Below are positions 1 through 6,450 of a stretch of 16,511 nucleotides of DNA, piece by piece. The position numbers and the translations under genes are program-made. The stretch lies in NCBI GenBank assembly GCA_946886425.1, contig CAMPIP010000033.1:1-16511 (forward strand). Reading direction: 5' to 3'. The DNA is from an uncultured Actinomycetes bacterium. GTDB lineage: Bacteria > Actinomycetota > Thermoleophilia > Solirubrobacterales > 70-9. The notes under the pieces were generated by a model, which had not been told where the DNA came from, searched no databases, and saw only the letters and a program-made list of their open reading frames with translations. Within the stretch, counting starts at the first letter, position 1. Each line of letters opens with the position of its first letter.

Positions 1-505
1 CGGAGGCGCGTCGCTGGCGCTCAAGAGCGTGCCGCCGGCCCTGGTCGGGGCCGAAGACCGCGCGCATCACCACTTCCTGGGTGATCGCCTGCATCCGCGG
101 CCACAGCTCGAAGGGCTCGCCGACCGGCCAGCGGCCCACCTCGCGGCGCGCCACCTCGGCCATCATCGCCGCGTCGGCGTCGATGCTCTGGCGGTGGAAG
201 GGCGGCAGCATCAGCTTGCGGCGCTTCATGTGCTCCGGTTCTTCGAGCAGCATCACCGAGCGCGGCCCCAGCACCGGTTCCAGCATCGGGTTGGCGGTGT
301 CGACGCCGACCTTTTCGCCGGCGGTGAAGATCGTTTTGACGTCCTCGGGGTCGCAGAGCAGCACCCAGTCGCCCCAGTGGAGGATGCGCAGGGTGAAGAT
401 GTCGCCGTAGCGGCGCTGGCAGCGCTCCATGAAGGCGAGCGGGCGCTGCATCCAGCCGATCGCCTGCAAAGCGCGCGGCATCGACGGGCCGGGCGGCAGG
501 GTCAA
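1..505 (-). CDS. Cytochrome P450, N-terminal part (runs off the left edge)
   Basis: The visible 168 residues begin with a soluble bacterial P450 N-terminus (LPPGP near residue 4, then RRYGDIFTLRI), followed by the strand-rich region (VLLCDPEDV) and the helix-C region (EEPEHMKRRKLMLPPFH), where the K/R cluster normally contacts the haem propionates. The I-helix and the Cys haem ligand lie beyond the window, so activity cannot be judged. There is no membrane anchor. The start is taken as TTG at 505, whose TTGA overlaps the TGA stop of the chorismate mutase; an internal ATG eight codons later is the alternative. It is the last visible gene of the tRNA/synthetase/ADC-synthase operon and would oxidise a product of that pathway. 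P450 identity is strong; the substrate is unknown. Confidence 0.88.
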   Translation of the reverse strand, partial: MTLPPGPSMPRALQAIGWMQRPLAFMERCQRRYGDIFTLRILHWGDWVLLCDPEDVKTIFTAGEKVGVDTANPMLEPVLGPRSVMLLEEPEHMKRRKLMLPPFHRQSIDADAAMMAEVARREVGRWPVGEPFELWPRMQAITQEVVMRAVFGPDQGRRHALERQRRAS

Positions 506-807
506 GCCGCGTCCCCCCGGGTCCCGGCGGCGAGCTCGTCCATCAGCCTGTCCTCCTCGCGGCAGGTGGCGGCGATCAGCAGGTCGAAGAGGTTGGCGGT
601 GAAGTCCTCGGGCAGCTCGGCCTGGGCGCCGCGGTCGAGGTAGCGCTGGCGGACGATCGCGACCCGGTCCGGCTGCATCATCGGAATCTCGTGGGCGCTC
701 TTGTAGAGAGCGACTTCGCGGCAGATCTCGAAGCGTTCGCCGAGCAAGCGGGCGATCTCGTCGTCGATCGCGTCGAGGCGGCGGCGGAAGGGCTCGAGGC
801 CGCTCAC
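502..807 (-). CDS. AroQ-type chorismate mutase or 4-amino-4-deoxychorismate mutase (PapB-like)
   Basis: A 101-residue all-helical CM domain: RRRLDAIDDEIARLLGERF, then REVALYK, then a C-terminal helix LFDLLIAATCREED. By eye against E. coli CM, the active-site Arg11, Arg28, Lys39 and Arg51 equivalents are kept, Asp48 is Gln, Glu52 is Val, Ser84 is Thr and Gln88 is Glu. Those at 48 and 52 lie near the C4 substituent of chorismate. Beside a fused ADC synthase, this suggests rearrangement of 4-amino-4-deoxychorismate to 4-amino-4-deoxyprephenate, as PapB/CmlD enzymes do. The GTG start at 807 overlaps the TGA of the preceding gene (GTGA), implying coupled translation. Plain chorismate mutase remains possible. 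Confidence 0.85.
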   Translation of the reverse strand: MSGLEPFRRRLDAIDDEIARLLGERFEICREVALYKSAHEIPMMQPDRVAIVRQRYLDRGAQAELPEDFTANLFDLLIAATCREEDRLMDELAAGTRGDAA

Positions 808-1823
808 GCGATCGCCTCCCCGGGTGCGGTCGTCTTTTGTGGCGCTATCCGGGACAAAGGACGACCGCGCTCTTCGAGCAGGCCCGCCGCGAAGGCATAG
901 CTGCAGGGGGCGAGGACCGGCAGCGAGTAGCCGCCCTCCTGGATCACGCAGACCGGCAGGCCGGGCGCGGCGAGGAGGCGGCCGACCTCGGCGAAGATCT
1001 CCGGCGAGAAGGCCCAGGAGCCGTGCGGGTCGCCGGCGACGGTGTCGTAGCCGAGCGAGACGACCAGCGCCTCGGCGTCGGCGGCGAGCGCCTCGACCGA
1101 GGCCGCGACCACGTCCAGGTAGGTGACGGCGTCGGGGCTGCCGGCGAAGGCGACCGCGCGTTCGCCGCGGGCCCGCGGCAGCACCGTCCGCGGCGCCACG
1201 TTGGTGACCGGGGAGGCGTGCAGGGAGTGCAGGGTCGCGTCCTCCATCCCCTCGACCAGGACCGAGGTCCCGTTCGGGTAGTGGAGGTCGAGGTCGAGGA
1301 TCCCAACCGGCCCGATCCCGGCCTCGCGCAGGGTCCGGACCGCCGCGGCGGCGTTGTTGAAGTAGCAGTAGCCGCCGCAGAAGGCGGGGCCGGCGTGGTG
1401 CCCCGGCGGCCGGCACACCGCGTAGGAGAAGCGGGCGCCGGCGACGACTCGCTCGGCGGCGGCGATCGCCGTCCGCACCGCCTCGTGGGCGGCGGCGACG
1501 AGGCCGGCGCTGACCGGGATGTCGGGCTCGAGGCCGGGGGCCGACATCTCGGCGAGGACGACCGGCTGCTCCGGGCGCACCTCCCGGAGCGCCGCGAGGT
1601 AGTCCTGGTCGTGGAGGTCCTCGAGCGCCGCTTCGACCTCGGCGTCGGCCGCGTCGGCGGCGGCGGGCGCCTCGGCGCCGTGGCAGAGCAGGCCGCTGCG
1701 CAGCTCGGCGAGCCGGCGGTTGCTGTCCTGGCCCTCGATCAGCTGGCCGCCTTCGCGGATCCAGGGGGCGCCGTCGGCGACGTCGCGCCCGCGCCGCTGC
1801 TCGACCATCAGCAGCTCACTCAC
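804..1823 (-). CDS. Histone-deacetylase / acetylpolyamine-amidohydrolase family enzyme
   Basis: A 339-residue zinc amidohydrolase of the arginase/deacetylase fold. The catalytic His pair is visible (RPPGHHA), then GYCYFNNAA, the zinc ligands in DLDLH (Asp and His), a third zinc Asp in SLGYDTVAGDPHG, and the transition-state Tyr in QEGGY. The usual HHGNG is HYPNG here. The family removes acetyl or related acyl groups from amines such as polyamines or lysine. In this operon it directly follows a GNAT acyltransferase, so removal of a protecting acyl group from a pathway intermediate is a reasonable inference. The GTG start at 1823 is supported by GGAGG at 1831-1835 with 7 nt spacing; it overlaps the GNAT stop by 8 nt. 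Confidence 0.9.
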   Translation of the reverse strand: MSELLMVEQRRGRDVADGAPWIREGGQLIEGQDSNRRLAELRSGLLCHGAEAPAAADAADAEVEAALEDLHDQDYLAALREVRPEQPVVLAEMSAPGLEPDIPVSAGLVAAAHEAVRTAIAAAERVVAGARFSYAVCRPPGHHAGPAFCGGYCYFNNAAAAVRTLREAGIGPVGILDLDLHYPNGTSVLVEGMEDATLHSLHASPVTNVAPRTVLPRARGERAVAFAGSPDAVTYLDVVAASVEALAADAEALVVSLGYDTVAGDPHGSWAFSPEIFAEVGRLLAAPGLPVCVIQEGGYSLPVLAPCSYAFAAGLLEERGRPLSRIAPQKTTAPGEAIA

Positions 1824-2340
1824 CGAGCAGCCTCCGCATCCGCGGCCCCAGGTGGGCGAAGCCGTTGCGCTCGTAGAAGCCCCGGGTGGCGGCGATCGCC
1901 TCGAAGGTCTCGCGCGGCAGGCCGACCTCGATCCGGGCGACGTCCCGCTCGCGGCAGAGCGAGGCGATCCCCTCGACCAGGCCGGCGCCGACCCCGCGGC
2001 TGCGCCACCCGGGGTCGACCCAGAGGTCCTGGATCGTCGCGTAGACGCCCGGCACGTGGATCGCCCGCTGCCAGCTGGCACTGAGCACGCCGACCATCGC
2101 GCCGTCCTCGGCCTCGGCGACCAGCAGCGAGCCGGCCTCGCGTGCGGCCAGCAGCGCCTCGACCTCGCCGCGCAGCTCCTCCGGGCTCGGCTTGCGACCT
2201 CCGAGCTCGTCGAGCAGCGCCTCGACCGCGGCGGCGAAGGCGGCGACGTCGTCGGCGCCCGCCTCGCGGACCCGCCAGCCGGGGCCGGCCGTGGCCGCCC
2301 GGGCCGCCGCCCGGTCCTCGGTCGGGGCCGCCTCGGTCAT
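1816..2340 (-). CDS. GNAT-family N-acyltransferase
   Basis: A 174-residue protein with one GNAT domain. After an Ala/Glu-rich N-terminal stretch come the beta-strand LLVAEAEDGAMVGVLSAS, motif A (DLWVDPGWRSRGVGAGLVEG, holding the R-x-x-G-x-G pyrophosphate loop for acyl-CoA), and motif B (ATRGFYERNGFAHLGPRM). It should transfer an acetyl group from CoA to an amine. Because the operon carries a tRNA and a synthetase-like gene, an aminoacyl-tRNA-dependent transfer is also conceivable, since Fem/Leu-Phe transferases share the fold, but an intact CoA loop favours acyl-CoA. Its ATG overlaps the stop of the ADC synthase (ATGA). Confidence 0.9.
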   Translation of the reverse strand: MTEAAPTEDRAAARAATAGPGWRVREAGADDVAAFAAAVEALLDELGGRKPSPEELRGEVEALLAAREAGSLLVAEAEDGAMVGVLSASWQRAIHVPGVYATIQDLWVDPGWRSRGVGAGLVEGIASLCRERDVARIEVGLPRETFEAIAATRGFYERNGFAHLGPRMRRLLGE

Positions 2341-4490
2341 CGTGCCCCCGCCACCTCGCCGCTCGGCTCCAGCTCGACGCTCCAGGCCGTCTCGGCCTCG
2401 CTGCCGGTCACGGTCGCGGCGATCGCCGCCATCGGCGCCCGCGCCTTCAGCAGCAGCTCGTCGAACTCCTCCTGGGGGTCGGACTGCATGACGATCGCGC
2501 CCCCGGCCCCGATCGTGGTCCGCCCCGGCCGCATCACGATCGTGCGGATGACGATGCTGAGGTCGGTGTTGCCGTCGAGCCCGAAGTAGCCGATCGAGCC
2601 CGAGTAGACGCCGCGTGCCTCGCGCTCGATGTCGTCGATGATCTCCATCGTCCGCTCCTTCGGGGCACCGGTCATCGAGCCGCCGGGGAAGCAGTGGCGC
2701 ACGCACTCGACGGCGCTGCGGCCGGCTTCCAGGTCGCCCTCGATCGTCGAGACCAGCTGGTGCACGGTCGCGTAGGGCTCGACCGTCATCAGGCCGGGGA
2801 CGCGGACGCTGTCGACGTCGCAGACGCGGCCGATGTCGTTGCGCAGCAGGTCGACGATCATCAGGTGCTCGGCCTGGGTCTTTTCGTCGGCGCGCAGCCA
2901 TTCGCGGCGGCGCTCGTCCTCGGCGGGGTCCTCGCTGCGCGAGACCGTCCCCTTGATCGGCCGGGCCTGGACCTTGCGGTCGCGGTCGACCGAGAGGAAG
3001 CGCTCCGGCGAGGAGCTGACGATCGCCCGCTCGCCGAACTTCAGGTAGGCCGAGAAGGGCGACGGGTTGCCCCGGCGCAGCTGCCGGTAGAGCGCGAGGG
3101 GCTCGGGGCTGGCGTCGGTGGAGATCTGGTCGGTGAGGCAGACCTCATAGGACTCCCCGGCGGCCAGTTCGGCCTGGCTGCGGGCGATGTCGGAGAGGTA
3201 CTGGGTCTCTCCGCGGCCGCAGCGGAAGCGGACATGGTCGGCGATCGGCTCCGGCGTGGGCGCCGGCGCGGGCGGGTCGGCGACGACGTCGGCGACCACC
3301 GCTTCGGCGGCGTCGAGCCAGGCATCGACCGCGGGGTCGTCGGGCCGGCCGAGCGCGATCAGGTGCGTCCGGCGCCCTGTGTGGTCGACGGCGACGATCC
3401 GGTTGGCGAACATCAGCATCGCGTCCGGGAGGTCGGAGCTGTGCACGTTCGGCGAGCCGCAGTCGGCCTTGCACTCGTAGCCGAGGTAGCCCACGTAGCC
3501 GCCGACCAGGCCCGGCTGCAGCGGCCCGGTCAGGGTCAGCTCGTGCTCGTGGAGGCTGCGGCCGAGCAGGTCGAAGATGGTGCCGCGCTCGACGCCGCCG
3601 CCCTCGCCGCGCTCGACCGCGACCTCGCCGGCGTCGACGTCGTAGCTGAACAGGCAGCGCTCGGCGCCGACGCTGGCGCCCATGTAGGTGTTCTGACCGA
3701 GCCACGTCGGCGCGTCGGCGCTGTCGAGCCAGAAGGCCGGGTCGGCGTCGCCGAAGAGCCGTTCGAAGACCGCCTCGGTGTCGGGCTCGCCTTCCAACGA
3801 GCGAGTGCGCAGCTCCAGACCCGATCGAGAGGCGCCCGACGCCTGGGATCGCCGGGCGCCCCCCACCGGGCTGGTGGTCCCGCGCGCCCCTGCGCGCGAG
3901 TGGCGGCGAGGATGGCCGGCCGCCAAGGCGTAGAAGTTCTCGACGATCGCCCGCCCGTACTCGGTGGCGACCGACTCGGGGTGGAACTGGACCCCCCACA
4001 TCGGCCTGGTGCGGTGCTCGATGCCCATCACGACGCCGTCGTCGGCCCAGGCGACCTCCTGCCCTTCCGGGCCCATCGGCCGGGTTATCGCCAGCGAGTG
4101 GTAGCGGACCACCGAGAAGTCCTGGGGGATGCCGCGGAAGATCCCGGCGTCGCTGTGGCGGACCCGGCTGAGCCGGCCGTGCATCGGCATCGGGGCGCTG
4201 TTGACGCCGCCCTCGAGCAGGTTGCCGATCCCCTGGTGGCCGAGGCAGATGCCGAGCACCGGGATCTCGCTGTAGCGGAGGATGTCGCGGCAGACGCCGA
4301 AGTCGTGCCAGCGTTCCGGCCGCCCCGGCCCCGGCGAGAGCACGATCGCGTCGAAGTCCGAGCGCGAGAGCACCCGCCAGGAGACCGCGTCGTTGTTGAC
4401 CACGACCGGCTCCTCGCCGGAGGCCGCGGCCAGCAGGTGGAAGACGTTGTACGTGTAGGAGTCGTGGTTGTCGACCAGCAGGGTGCGCAT
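2337..4490 (-). CDS. pabAB: Fused aminodeoxychorismate synthase (PabA-PabB, PapA-like)
   Basis: A 717-residue fusion. Residues 1-190 are a class I glutamine amidotransferase: oxyanion loop SPGPG at 52-56, nucleophile Cys82 in GICLGHQ, and His170/Glu172 in QFHPES. Residues about 235-705 are a chorismate-binding domain ending in FPGGSMTGAPKER, GYFGLDG and AGGAIV. Lys513 in PIKGT is the PabB-type covalent lysine, where anthranilate synthases have PIAGT, so the product should be 4-amino-4-deoxychorismate made from chorismate and glutamine. No ADC lyase (PabC) is visible; instead a CM-fold mutase follows, which favours secondary metabolism (p-aminophenylalanine route) over folate. The ATG overlaps the stop of the synthetase-like gene by one base (TGATG). 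The linker, 192-233, is Arg/Ser/Gly-rich and encoded by hairpin-rich DNA. Confidence 0.95.
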   Translation of the reverse strand: MRTLLVDNHDSYTYNVFHLLAAASGEEPVVVNNDAVSWRVLSRSDFDAIVLSPGPGRPERWHDFGVCRDILRYSEIPVLGICLGHQGIGNLLEGGVNSAPMPMHGRLSRVRHSDAGIFRGIPQDFSVVRYHSLAITRPMGPEGQEVAWADDGVVMGIEHRTRPMWGVQFHPESVATEYGRAIVENFYALAAGHPRRHSRAGARGTTSPVGGARRSQASGASRSGLELRTRSLEGEPDTEAVFERLFGDADPAFWLDSADAPTWLGQNTYMGASVGAERCLFSYDVDAGEVAVERGEGGGVERGTIFDLLGRSLHEHELTLTGPLQPGLVGGYVGYLGYECKADCGSPNVHSSDLPDAMLMFANRIVAVDHTGRRTHLIALGRPDDPAVDAWLDAAEAVVADVVADPPAPAPTPEPIADHVRFRCGRGETQYLSDIARSQAELAAGESYEVCLTDQISTDASPEPLALYRQLRRGNPSPFSAYLKFGERAIVSSSPERFLSVDRDRKVQARPIKGTVSRSEDPAEDERRREWLRADEKTQAEHLMIVDLLRNDIGRVCDVDSVRVPGLMTVEPYATVHQLVSTIEGDLEAGRSAVECVRHCFPGGSMTGAPKERTMEIIDDIEREARGVYSGSIGYFGLDGNTDLSIVIRTIVMRPGRTTIGAGGAIVMQSDPQEEFDELLLKARAPMAAIAATVTGSEAETAWSVELEPSGEVAGAR
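3831..3898. repeat. Cluster of three short inverted repeats in the PabA-PabB linker
   Basis: Three consecutive perfect inverted repeats lie in 68 bases: GGCGCCCG (3831-3838) with CGGGCGCC (3853-3860); CCACC (3863-3867) with GGTGG (3873-3877); CGCGCG (3881-3886) with CGCGCG (3893-3898). They encode part of the low-complexity linker joining the two enzyme domains. The cluster looks like an in-frame inserted repetitive element, though compositional bias in GC-rich DNA makes short palindromes common. Confidence 0.4.
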
Positions 4491-6178
4491 CAGGCCGCCT
4501 CCAGCCCCAGGCCGCGGATGCCCTGGTCGAGCACGGCGCCGACGACCCGTTCCACCTCGGGGGGCCGCTCCTCCTCGACGTACCAGCGGGCGAAGTGGGA
4601 GACGTAGCGGGCCAGCGGCAGCACGTCGAGCTTCTCGACCGAGCTGCGCAGGTGGCGCCGGTACATCTCCGCCTGGACCACCGCGAAGCGGTAATCGGGG
4701 TCCTCGGCGGCGACGTCGGCGGCGAGGCTGCCCCTGCCGCCGTTGTGGGCCTGGGCGCGGGCCAGGTCCCAGCCGATGCTGCTGTCCTCCCAGAGCAGTT
4801 TCTCGGGGTCGAAGTCGACCCGCTTGGTGCTCGGCTGCAGGAGGAAGTAGCCGAGCGTGACCTGCGGCGCGATCCGTCCCGGCTCGGGGTGGGCGCCGCG
4901 GACCGCCGAGCGATCCTCGTCGGCGCCGAGCTCGCCGTCCAGCCACTCGACCAGGTCGTCGACCAGCAGCGCCCCTTCCTTGCTGGAGGTGATCGTCTGC
5001 CGCTCGCGGGCGACCATGCCGTGGAAGACGTCGTGGGTCGGCGGGCCGCCGCCCTTGCGACTGGCGTAGCCGTTGCCGTTGGCGACGCCGAGGTCGTCCA
5101 TCAGCTGGCGCCGGCAGGTGACGTGGGAGACCCACTCGTTGCCGCAGACCTGCAGGGAGACCATGTCGTCCAGCTCCGGCGCCGCCGCCCAGTAGGCGAG
5201 CGCCCGCATGTGCTGGGTCGGCAGCCCGTCGGCGCGGACCAGCGGCATCTCCTCGAGCTCCTCGCGCCCGGTCTCGTACATCACCATCTCGTCGCCGTAG
5301 CGCTTCACCAGCTTGCCTTCGGCGAGGCCCTGGTTGGTCAGCTCGGCGACCTCGGGCAGGAAGTCGGACTCGAAGATCACCTTGTCGAAGGCGATCCCCA
5401 GCCGGGACAGCGTCTTGCGCTGGCCGGCGATCACCCAGGCGCGGGTTTTCGACCACAGTTCCAGCGCCTCCTGGTCGCCGCTGAGGACGCGGATGATCAG
5501 CTCGTCCGCCCGGTCCTTGTAGAGCGAGGACTCGCGGGCCAGGGAGTCTTCGGCGCCGTCCTCGGCGGGACCGAGCCCGCGGCCGGAGGTGACGTAGTCG
5601 GCGTAACAGGCGCCGACGAAGTGGTCGCTCTTCTCGCCGCCCTCGGGCCATACCTGGCTGTCGCGGCCGCTCTGCACGACCCCGGCCATCGCCTCCCCCA
5701 TGCTGCGGCCGACGTCGCAGATCAAGCTGCGACGTTCGACCCGGGCGCCGGCCTGCTCGAGGCTGGCCCCGATCGCGTGGCCGATCGCGAGGTTGCGGAG
5801 GTGGCCGATGTGCAGCGCCTTGGTCGTGTTGGCGCCCCAGAAGTAGACCGCGTATCCCTCGCCGGCGGCGAGGTCGGCGAGCGCGGCCCCACCCGCGTCG
5901 CCTTCCTCCAGTGCAGCCCCGACCCGTTCGACCCAACCCCGGTCCAAGCGCATCCAGACCTGGTCGCCCTCTCGCGCCACCTCGGCGACGTCGGGGTCGG
6001 CGGCGATCCGGTCCAGGGCGGCCAGCGCCTCGGCGTCCTCCCGCCAGCCCTTCACCCGCGGCACCAGCATCAGGTCGTAGCGCTCGTGCGGGCGGTACGG
6101 GGCGCGCGGCGCCCAACGCAGCCTGCCCTCGCCCTGGACGGCGCTTTCGTCGAGATGGTCGAAGAGGTTGACTCCCAT
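4490..6178 (-). CDS. Divergent arginyl-tRNA-synthetase-like class I aminoacyl-tRNA synthetase
   Basis: A 562-residue protein, about the normal length of ArgRS. It has an N-terminal domain (1-105), a Rossmann catalytic core with the HIGH motif (NTTKALHIGHLRN, His123-His126), DVGRSMG at 155-161 where ArgRS has DWG-type residues, a KMSKS-like loop TSSKEG at 398-402, and a C-terminal helical DALR-like domain (about 495-562). By eye the ArgRS motif YLTRD becomes LPTQH (319-323) and the Gln of the G-x-E/D-Q-x-x-H segment becomes Trp (GNEWVSH), so residues thought to hold arginine's guanidinium are replaced. It probably activates another substrate. It starts 30 nt after an atypical tRNA gene on the same strand, with only a weak GGGG ahead of the ATG, and overlaps the ADC synthase start. 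Ordinary ArgRS duty seems unlikely. Confidence 0.85.
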   Translation of the reverse strand: MGVNLFDHLDESAVQGEGRLRWAPRAPYRPHERYDLMLVPRVKGWREDAEALAALDRIAADPDVAEVAREGDQVWMRLDRGWVERVGAALEEGDAGGAALADLAAGEGYAVYFWGANTTKALHIGHLRNLAIGHAIGASLEQAGARVERRSLICDVGRSMGEAMAGVVQSGRDSQVWPEGGEKSDHFVGACYADYVTSGRGLGPAEDGAEDSLARESSLYKDRADELIIRVLSGDQEALELWSKTRAWVIAGQRKTLSRLGIAFDKVIFESDFLPEVAELTNQGLAEGKLVKRYGDEMVMYETGREELEEMPLVRADGLPTQHMRALAYWAAAPELDDMVSLQVCGNEWVSHVTCRRQLMDDLGVANGNGYASRKGGGPPTHDVFHGMVARERQTITSSKEGALLVDDLVEWLDGELGADEDRSAVRGAHPEPGRIAPQVTLGYFLLQPSTKRVDFDPEKLLWEDSSIGWDLARAQAHNGGRGSLAADVAAEDPDYRFAVVQAEMYRRHLRSSVEKLDVLPLARYVSHFARWYVEEERPPEVERVVGAVLDQGIRGLGLEAA

Positions 6179-6208
6179 AGCCCCGGTTTCCGGTCGCTGG
6201 TTTACGGA

Positions 6209-6281
6209 TGCACCAGCCGGGGCTCGAACCCGGATCTACGGCTTACAACGCCGTCCCTTTAACCGATTAAGGCACTGGTGC
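6209..6281 (-). tRNA. Atypical tRNA with anticodon UGU (tRNA-Thr-like)
   Basis: A complete cloverleaf of 72 nt plus A73, with no encoded CCA. The acceptor GCACCAG/CTGGTGC is a perfect 7 bp stem. The D-stem CCTT/AAGG closes loop AATCGGTTA (G18 G19 present). The anticodon stem ACGGC/GCCGT closes loop GTTGTAA, giving anticodon UGU. The variable loop is 4 nt, and the T-arm CCGGG/CCCGG closes loop TTCGAGC. Formally it reads Thr ACA, and G1-C72, C2-G71 and A73 fit ThrRS. It is odd in having C10-G25 instead of the near-universal G10, G32 in the anticodon loop, and a D-arm unlike the usual GCTC/GAGC. It lies 30 nt upstream of, and on the same strand as, the synthetase-like gene, so both probably share one transcript. 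Confidence 0.88.
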
Positions 6282-6332
6282 GGGCTATGACACGACGCAT
6301 TCAGTAACCCTTGAATGATCGATGCGCGCGGC

Positions 6333-6378
6333 AGCATAACAGCGTGCCTTAGGACGCGTCAAATTAATTGATTAATTG
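6333..6378 (-). promoter_or_regulatory. Sigma-70-type promoter with UP-like element for the tRNA/synthetase operon
   Basis: On the minus strand the -35 TTGACG (6357-6362) and -10 TATGCT (6333-6338) are separated by 18 nt. An unusually A/T-rich tract with interrupted AATTAAT symmetry (about 6361-6378) sits directly upstream, where an UP element would be. Transcription would start near 6326, leaving about 45 nt before the tRNA; this leader contains ATTCA/TGAAT arms at 6298-6302 and 6313-6317 (plus-strand coordinates) able to form a small hairpin. In such GC-rich DNA this tract stands out. Confidence 0.7.
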
Positions 6379-6450
6379 CGCTACGGCAAGGCCTTTTTCG
6401 AGGGCGCGACACCGCGGAGCTACGGCTTCCGAACGATGACGCGAGGCCGA

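Noticed and set aside
29..643. Long plus-strand frame of 204 codons opposite the P450 and mutase genes
   Set aside because: It is His/Arg/Ala-rich antisense shadow of clear minus-strand genes; GC-rich DNA opens such frames everywhere in this window.
2142..4607. 821-codon plus-strand frame
   Set aside because: Antisense to the GNAT and ADC synthase genes, with no recognisable domain and low-complexity Asp/Val/Arg text typical of antisense GC-rich frames.
4488..6116. Extension of the ADC synthase frame upstream through the synthetase gene to 6116
   Set aside because: This part is Arg/Gly/Pro low-complexity shadow of the synthetase; the amidotransferase homology starts exactly at the ATG at 4490.
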